Positions 58,400 to 64,000 of a stretch of DNA of 64,000 nucleotides are shown piece by piece. Location: positions 16,984,065-17,048,064 of the forward strand of contig CAKAKS010000022.1 in the NCBI GenBank assembly GCA_916700875.1, written 5' to 3'. The notes below the pieces were generated by a model. That model was not told the DNA's origin. It worked only from the letters and a program-made list of their open reading frames with translations, and did not search any database. This DNA comes from Sebastes aleutianus (taxonomy: Eukaryota > Chordata > Actinopteri > Perciformes > Sebastidae). Both the position numbers and the translations under genes were made by a program. Numbering within the stretch: the first letter of the stretch is position 1; every line of letters starts with the position of its first letter.

Positions 58400-58406
<7 letters not shown>

Positions 58407-58736
58407 ACTCTCACTCTTTCAATTCACTTCAGCTCAGCTCATTTAAAATTCATATTCACCGGCATGGAAGTTAATGACAATGACACAATCATGAAGAAAT
58501 CTGTCATGAAAAGTCACATATTTCCCCTCAATGCTCTCATTCACACCAGTTCAATTCAGTTTAATTCAGTTCAATTCAATGTGGGTTGTTGGCACGAAAC
58601 ACAACCCCTCACTCTCCCTCTTTCATGGCCGGATTAGCCTGTTAGGGGGCACAGGGCATAAATGCACGCTTGGGGTTATTTCGGCACGACCTTGGAGATT
58701 AATCATTTATAACAGAAAGCCTGTGTTACACAAACA

Positions 58737-59356
58737 GTGGGCAACCTCCGGGTCTGAAAAGTGAAGCCAATGCGGAAGTGTCTTAAACTTGCATTCTTTC
58801 TAACAGCCAGCAGGGGGCGACTCCTCTGGTTGCAAAAATAAGTCTGATTGTATAGAAGTCTATGAGAAAATGAGCCTAGTTCTCACTTGATTTATTACCT
58901 CAGTAAACATTGTAAACATGAGTTTCAATCGCTAGTTTCAAGTCTTCTTCAACACAGCATGATGTTCATCTAGTAAATTATGGTCCCATTTAGAGTCAAA
59001 TAGACCATAAAGCAGGGGATGCTTTAGGGCGTGGCTACCTTGCGATTGACAGGTCATTACCACGGTGTTGTCCGATCTGGGTGTTGTCCGTGTTTTTTCG
59101 TCTTACAACTTCAACCCTTTCACAGTGTGTTTTCACTTCATGAAAGTTAACATTTTGATCCCCTAAAAAATGTCTCATTCAGCGTTCGGCTGTGCTTAGC
59201 TCCACCCTCTCGTGGCACTTCTGGTTGCAAAAGAAACCAAGATGGCGACGGCCAAAAACCAAGAGGGTGAAAATGCCGAACTCGAGGCTTCAAAACAGCA
59301 AACCAATGGGTGACGTCACGGTGACTACGTCCACTTCTTATATACAGTCTATGGGT
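58737..59356 (-). repeat. Dispersed repeat, copy 2 (inverted relative to 14258-14799)
   Basis: It is the reverse complement of the 14258-14799 copy over almost its whole length, from gggcaacctccgggtctgaa to tcttatatacagtctatgg. It lies 5' of the gene, so the two copies bracket most of the visible part of cpne8 in opposite orientation. Confidence 0.8.
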
Positions 59357-59883
59357 CAAACAAAAGACGCTATTGACTTATGGGAAATGTAGGATGTTTA
59401 ACCTATTATGACTAAAAGTCTGGGTATTCGTGCCTCTCCGGCTTCGATTTCGACCAATTTTGTGCTGATCTGACTCCTTTAAGTCCCTCAACTTTATGGA
59501 AGTGCAATATTAAATCACTGGCGTGCACCTTTAAGGTCTTACTACAAGATTTATTGACACAGGGTCCCCATTTGAATTACCAAAACCTGAGTAGCTGCCC
59601 ATTTTGCTCACTGTTTTTGTGTTTTTGTGCCTGGACAGCGGTCGATGTTGTGCAGCACATTCAGTCCCTCAGTAGTCTGAGAGGAGATTATTATTAACAT
59701 TATTATTATTAGTGCTTGTAGAAACACTAATAAGTCTCTCTCTCTCTCCATGCGATGAGGATAAGCATCTGACTTAATTAACTGGAAGGGAGACCCTCCG
59801 CTGGCAGAGAATAAAATGACAGCATGATGAATGTGAAGGGATAAGGAGGAGAGTCACATTATGAAGACATTATGCGTACGAGA

Positions 59884-59884
<1 letters not shown>

Positions 59885-59925
<41 letters not shown>
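59885..59925. repeat. (TG)n microsatellite
   Basis: A TG run of about 20 units. Confidence 0.96.
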
Positions 59926-59927
<2 letters not shown>

Positions 59928-60227
59928 CCAAAAGAGACGTACAGTATGTTGATCTGTTTCACTCTGGGTGTGTTTGTAGAGAGAACACAGTCCTCCTTGT
60001 TTCACTGTACAGTATGTGTTCTGTCTTAATGAGTACAGATTTTTTTTTTCCTATTTTCTAAAAATAAAACTGAAAAAGGATTTCTTGTTAGAATGTCTCA
60101 AAAAAAAGTTTTTCATCAAAGCTACAACTACCTCTTCTTATACTAATACTTGTGCAAATGCATACGTCACATTACCACATCGCAAATATCCCAAACTACT
60201 AAGCTTGCTATAGGCTGCATAAGAGCA

Positions 60228-60260
60228 TGTGTGTGTGTGTGTGTGTATGTGTGTGTGTGC

Positions 60261-60314
<54 letters not shown>
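60228..60314. repeat. (TG)n microsatellite, interrupted
   Basis: 87 bp of TG with single-base interruptions (tatg, gcgtg, tttg) on the left and a pure run on the right. Confidence 0.95.
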
Positions 60315-60316
<2 letters not shown>

Positions 60317-60746
60317 GCATTTCTCTTAGATCATAGAGTCACAGGATCGCAAAATGACGCATCCCAGTATTACTCAGTGTGTTTACTGGCTAACTACATC
60401 TCTAAATATAGCTGTCTTACACACACATACACACACACATGCAATGATGCTCCCTGGGCTGGATGCAAAAACCATTGGGGCACCTTTGACCAAACACCAC
60501 GGGTGGGGTCGATGGGAGCAAAAAACTAATGGGCACACACTGAGACACACACACACACACACATACACACGTATATTCAGGGTGTAACAGACAGAAAGAC
60601 AGAAGCCGTTTGTGTGAGCAAACATCACATCATCATCGCCTCCTGACTATATAGCACCACACGGAGAAACACTGGCAACCTCTTTCTGCAGTGCCTCCTG
60701 GTGTGTGGACACTGGTGTTGTTTACAAGTTGTAAACAAGTTGCTCA

Positions 60747-60823
60747 TTAAAGGTGCTCTATTTGATATCCAGAGCATTAATATAAGCAGCAAATAAGTAT
60801 TTGCTATATAAAGATATAGTAGC
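60747..60823. mobile_element. TTAAAGGTGCTC MITE fragment
   Basis: It matches the left end of the 18831-19172 MITE (ttaaaggtgctctatttgat, ccagagcattaatata). It is cut off at 60824 where another TTAA-type MITE begins. Confidence 0.7.
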
Positions 60824-61220
60824 TTAAAGCTGAAGTAGGCGAGATTGGAGCAAATATGATTAAAAAAAAGTTATTTTTATAAAACGGTCGCTATATCGTG
60901 ACAGTAGTACATGAAACAGATAACCTGAAAAAAATCATGTGCCTCTGTGTCCTCCGGTGCTCCTAACGGCCTCTGCAAGATTTCACAGACCGGAGGAAAA
61001 CAAGCAGTAAGAGCTGATCTGAGGTCTGCTGTCCAGCTGCCGTCTATGAGAGCCGGCTATCAATCACTCGCGAACTCCGACCAAACGGTCAAACTAGACA
61101 GCGCTGATCAAATATGAATCAATATTATGTTACGTTGATGCCTATTTCTCTCCTCAAATGTTTTCAGAATCATCTTGTAGTGCACGGTTTAGCTGTGAAA
61201 TGAGAAAGTTTGTGACGCCA
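60824..61220 (+). mobile_element. TTAAAGCTGAAGTAGGC MITE, 3'-truncated
   Basis: It begins TTAAAGCTGAAGTAGGC and follows the 30661-31291 copy closely to gtttgtgacgcc, then homology stops. It adjoins the fragment at 60747, suggesting insertion at an internal TTAA. Confidence 0.8.
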
Positions 61221-61787
61221 AAGGTTAATCTTGTCTTATCTTAAAACAAAAGCATTTAAGTCTGATTTTATTTTTTTTCAATATAGATGTGAATTTACTG
61301 TCCTATATTTTCATGTAGATCAAATAATTAAGTAATCTATGCTTATATGTAATTGTGTCTTCTTGTGTTTACATGAGAAGTTATTAAGTATTACAGAGAC
61401 GTATGTAAATTCAGACGGAAATAGGCAGAAAGGGGTTAAATATGCAAACACACTACACACACACTTTACAGTCTATGCAAGAATGTTGATACCCCATGAA
61501 TCATAATTCAGCTACTGAATCCCCGAACATGCATAAAACATGAAGCTGTTCGTTACCAATAAATTGCTCCATAATTATTACACACAACCACGATTGCTAT
61601 CATGATCAGTTGTTCTCACACATCTATATCAAAAGACCCACCTACACATGTCATACATATACAAAAATCTAATGTTTGTAGGTTCATAATGTATAAAGAG
61701 AAAGAAAGAGAAAGAAATTGCAATTTTAAAAGGGAAGAAGGGATATTTCTGATTTTTTTATGCTAACATTTGCTAAGTAAAGTGGAC

Positions 61788-62278
61788 ATATATTCATTTT
61801 CAGGTGCATATTTGCATTCTGGGTTTCTACTAAAACATATTTACATGCTTTAATGTTCAAAAAACGCTTTATTTTTCTCATACCGGCTGTGCTGCTGCAC
61901 CTCTTTTCACCCTCTGTCTGAAACGCCTGCTCTGATTGGTCAGTTGGCCCACTCTGTTGTGATTGGTCAACCGAACCAAACTCTTCGGACTCCGCTCTAG
62001 CTCCGCTCTAACCAGCTTTGTTTGATGGCGTATCAAACTAACCACTAGGCAGGTATTATGCAAATATGTTACTTGGTGACATCACCACGTTACGGGAAAA
62101 AAAGGCGGGACTTCAAGCGTGGCGTTTCAGGCAGTTAAGGAACAGTGTTTCTGTGGGGGAGAGTAACTCCCTTTTGGCGTGGACATTGGGCTTTGTAACT
62201 TTGCAGACCTTTTACATGCACAAAAAAACTATATAACACACTAAAGGAAAGGGAAAAAGCATAACAGGTCCTCTTTAA
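61788..62278 (-). mobile_element. TTAA-target MITE, uninterrupted relative of 37746-38765
   Basis: It is in reverse orientation relative to 37746-38765 and ends ggtcctcTTTAA. It carries ttacttggtgacatcaccac and gagtaactcccttttggcg without the 500-bp insert seen in the other copy. The left terminus is degraded. Confidence 0.7.
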
Positions 62279-63620
62279 CACCAAATGGAAAGTATAGTTG
62301 AGGCTGATGGAAATGTCATTCATTTTGCCTTTACAAAATGTCACGGTAATTCATGCAGATATTTCCGTGTGGACCAAAGGGGGTGGAACGACAGATTAGC
62401 ATCGCCATCCCGACATCTGCGCCGCTAGTGTGACTAAAAATCTCTCATATCATATTATTAACAGATATTCCCTATAGATCAAGCTACTGGGCTATCTAGT
62501 TTAGAAAAACTAAGAGCCATGCATGTCTGATTTTGACAGTAAGGTACAGAAAAAAATGCAAAATGTCTTTCTCTCTCAGCTGCCTAAATTCCCTGTTACC
62601 CTATAGTGTTGAAGTCCCACGTAGTTATGATCTCATTTACTCTCCACAACGCAGGTTCCAACTGAAGAGCTCTCCTGATTCAATAGTCGCTGCCACTTGC
62701 CACACAATTGATACTGACCTGCACTTACATGAAGAGATCTATTCAATGTGGAGAGCTTCCCTTTTCGTCAAATGTAGGCTTCACAAGAGCACACACTTGA
62801 CCCTCTCACTATCAGCTCTATCTCTCACTATCATTTCCCACCCGTTCACAATCACACTCCTGCTTGGTGTCGTTTTTTTGTTCATCCTCCACCTCTCTCT
62901 CCACGCTGCTCTCTTTGTTGAGACGTAAAAAAAAAACGGATTCAGTAAATGGAATTTCTTCAAAAGGCACTGCCCTCTAATTTCATGCTAAAACGCTTTT
63001 TACCGTCATATTAAAAAAACTCTGTTCTTCCCAATCTGTTTTTTCTTGATAACTGAGATCCGCCGAGAGGGGACAAGGTTGATTTCTGTAGCCGCATTAA
63101 GAGAGCAAGCAGCAGTATCACGGCTCATCAGTTCTGGTCATAAAGCAGCAACGCTGGTATTTTTAGCCGGAGGATTCACTCTGTGGTTGCTCAGAGATAG
63201 GAGCCGGGGTGGTGAATATTGACCCTGTCCTCCTGAGCCTCATTGGCGCTCAGAAAAAAATGTCCTTAACTGCCACTTGGCTGCCTGTTCCCCCCCCAAA
63301 CCTTCCTCTTTCCTGGTTTCTGTTTCCCACATCAGCAACGTATTCTACCACCAATTCTGTCTTTGAGTTTGTTTCCATATGGCAGTTAAAGAAATGCAAA
63401 TAAGGTGTGTTTTTCACGCCGCAGGTTGAAGCAAATAGCTCGCTGAATGTCAGAAAACAACTCCTAATGATGCAGATCTAAAGGTAAAAACAAAGAAATG
63501 CGCAGTAAACATCTCTAATGCAGCAACTAATGGCCAACCAATAATGGGAATATCATACTGAAAGGATGGTCCAAAGCATAGATAGCATAATATTGAGCAT
63601 GAATACTGAAGGGAGCCTGA

Positions 63621-63641
63621 CACACACACACACACACACAC
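63621..63641. repeat. (CA)n microsatellite
   Basis: About 10 CA units. Confidence 0.93.
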
Positions 63642-64000
63642 AAACAGCTAAATCTCACCCCGTATTGATTTGAATCCCCCAGTTAATAAAGGGCACCTGC
63701 AGCTGTACAAATCACATTATTCAGACGGATTTAACTGTGAAACAAGAGCATCCGGCGTAAACCCCCGCACATCACCAATCAATGTGCTCACTGAACAGAT
63801 TAGAGGAGGATGTATTATCCAAACTCATCATAGATCATGCTACACTTAAAGTGAAAGTGTAAGTCTCAGCCTCGCGCTCTCTGTCTGAGCAGTCGTTATT
63901 GATTTCTGGTAGAACTTGATCATCCGGCTTGTACTGTACACGCTAATGTGCCAGGAATATGAGTGTTATTCGATTCCCGTATAGGCCTACAACATCCTGT

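Larger units (their letters stand above)
58077..58440 (-). promoter_or_regulatory. Putative cpne8 5' UTR / proximal promoter region
   Basis: This is inferred only from its position directly upstream of the start codon. It contains a (GA)n block (58211-58264), a (TC)n block (58375-58399) and a CRE-like TGATGTCA at 58276-58283. I see no clear TATA box. A 67-codon upstream frame in a different phase ends at 58081, five bases before the cpne8 ATG; if transcribed it would be an upstream ORF. An intron ending at the TTTTTGACAG next to the ATG would remove it. Confidence 0.3.
58077..64000 (-). other. Sequence 5' of the cpne8 coding start
   Basis: This contains GA/TC-rich sequence immediately upstream of the start codon, a dispersed repeat (58737-59356), TG/CA microsatellites, adjoining TTAA-type MITE copies (60747-61220) and another MITE (61788-62278). 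I see no neighbouring gene. The 62280-64000 part looks largely single-copy with no recognised function. Confidence 0.6.

Noticed and set aside
62533..62928. 131-codon plus-strand ORF
   Set aside because: No recognisable motif, no splice signals that support it, and leucine/serine-rich composition typical of chance frames.

Overview
This window is intronic and repeat-rich DNA from a vertebrate, most likely a ray-finned (spiny-rayed) fish. The evidence is a clearly vertebrate copine gene split into very small exons, dense (CA)n/(TG)n microsatellites, and a fish-style mix of short DNA transposons (hAT, Tc1, TTAA-target and Harbinger-like), a tRNA-derived SINE and LINE fragments. Nothing prokaryotic is present, and almost all long open frames here are low-complexity or repeat artefacts.

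The only host gene I can support is the 5' half of a copine on the minus strand, best read as cpne8. Six coding exons lie, in transcript order, at 58076-57979, 28824-28784, 25920-25874, 24192-24089, 17476-17437 and 10661-10585. All have consensus splice sites and compatible phases. Together they give 135 codons plus 2 nt: a short N-terminus and the first C2 domain (C2A), with all five expected calcium-binding aspartates. The gene runs off the left edge of the window. The second C2 domain and the vWA-like copine domain are not seen here.

Layout from left to right. 1-10584 is the start of intron 6, with repeats including a hAT-type element that has captured an antisense 28S rRNA segment (2738-3415) and a Harbinger-like MITE (6582-7077). 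10662-17436 (intron 5) holds TTAA-target MITEs and a fold-back element. 17477-24088 (intron 4) holds nested MITEs, a SINE and hAT remnants. 24193-28783 (introns 3 and 2) holds a fold-back MITE and an internally deleted Tc1-like element with a transposase remnant. 28825-57978 (intron 1, about 29 kb) holds nested hAT and Harbinger-like elements, a roughly 570-bp purine-rich GAGGA array, a LINE reverse-transcriptase fragment, two hAT elements with exact 8-bp target duplications, and a 1.2-kb GTTAAC minisatellite about 0.4-1.6 kb inside the intron from exon 1. 58077-64000 is 5' of the coding start: GA/TC-rich probable 5' UTR or promoter sequence, then more repeats and no recognisable neighbouring gene.

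I found no self-contained new gene system. The strongest candidate for something unusual is the rRNA-carrying hAT element. Next are the hAT element with an expanded internal TTACGA-type array and the coding-phase-preserving GTTAAC minisatellite near the cpne8 5' end.
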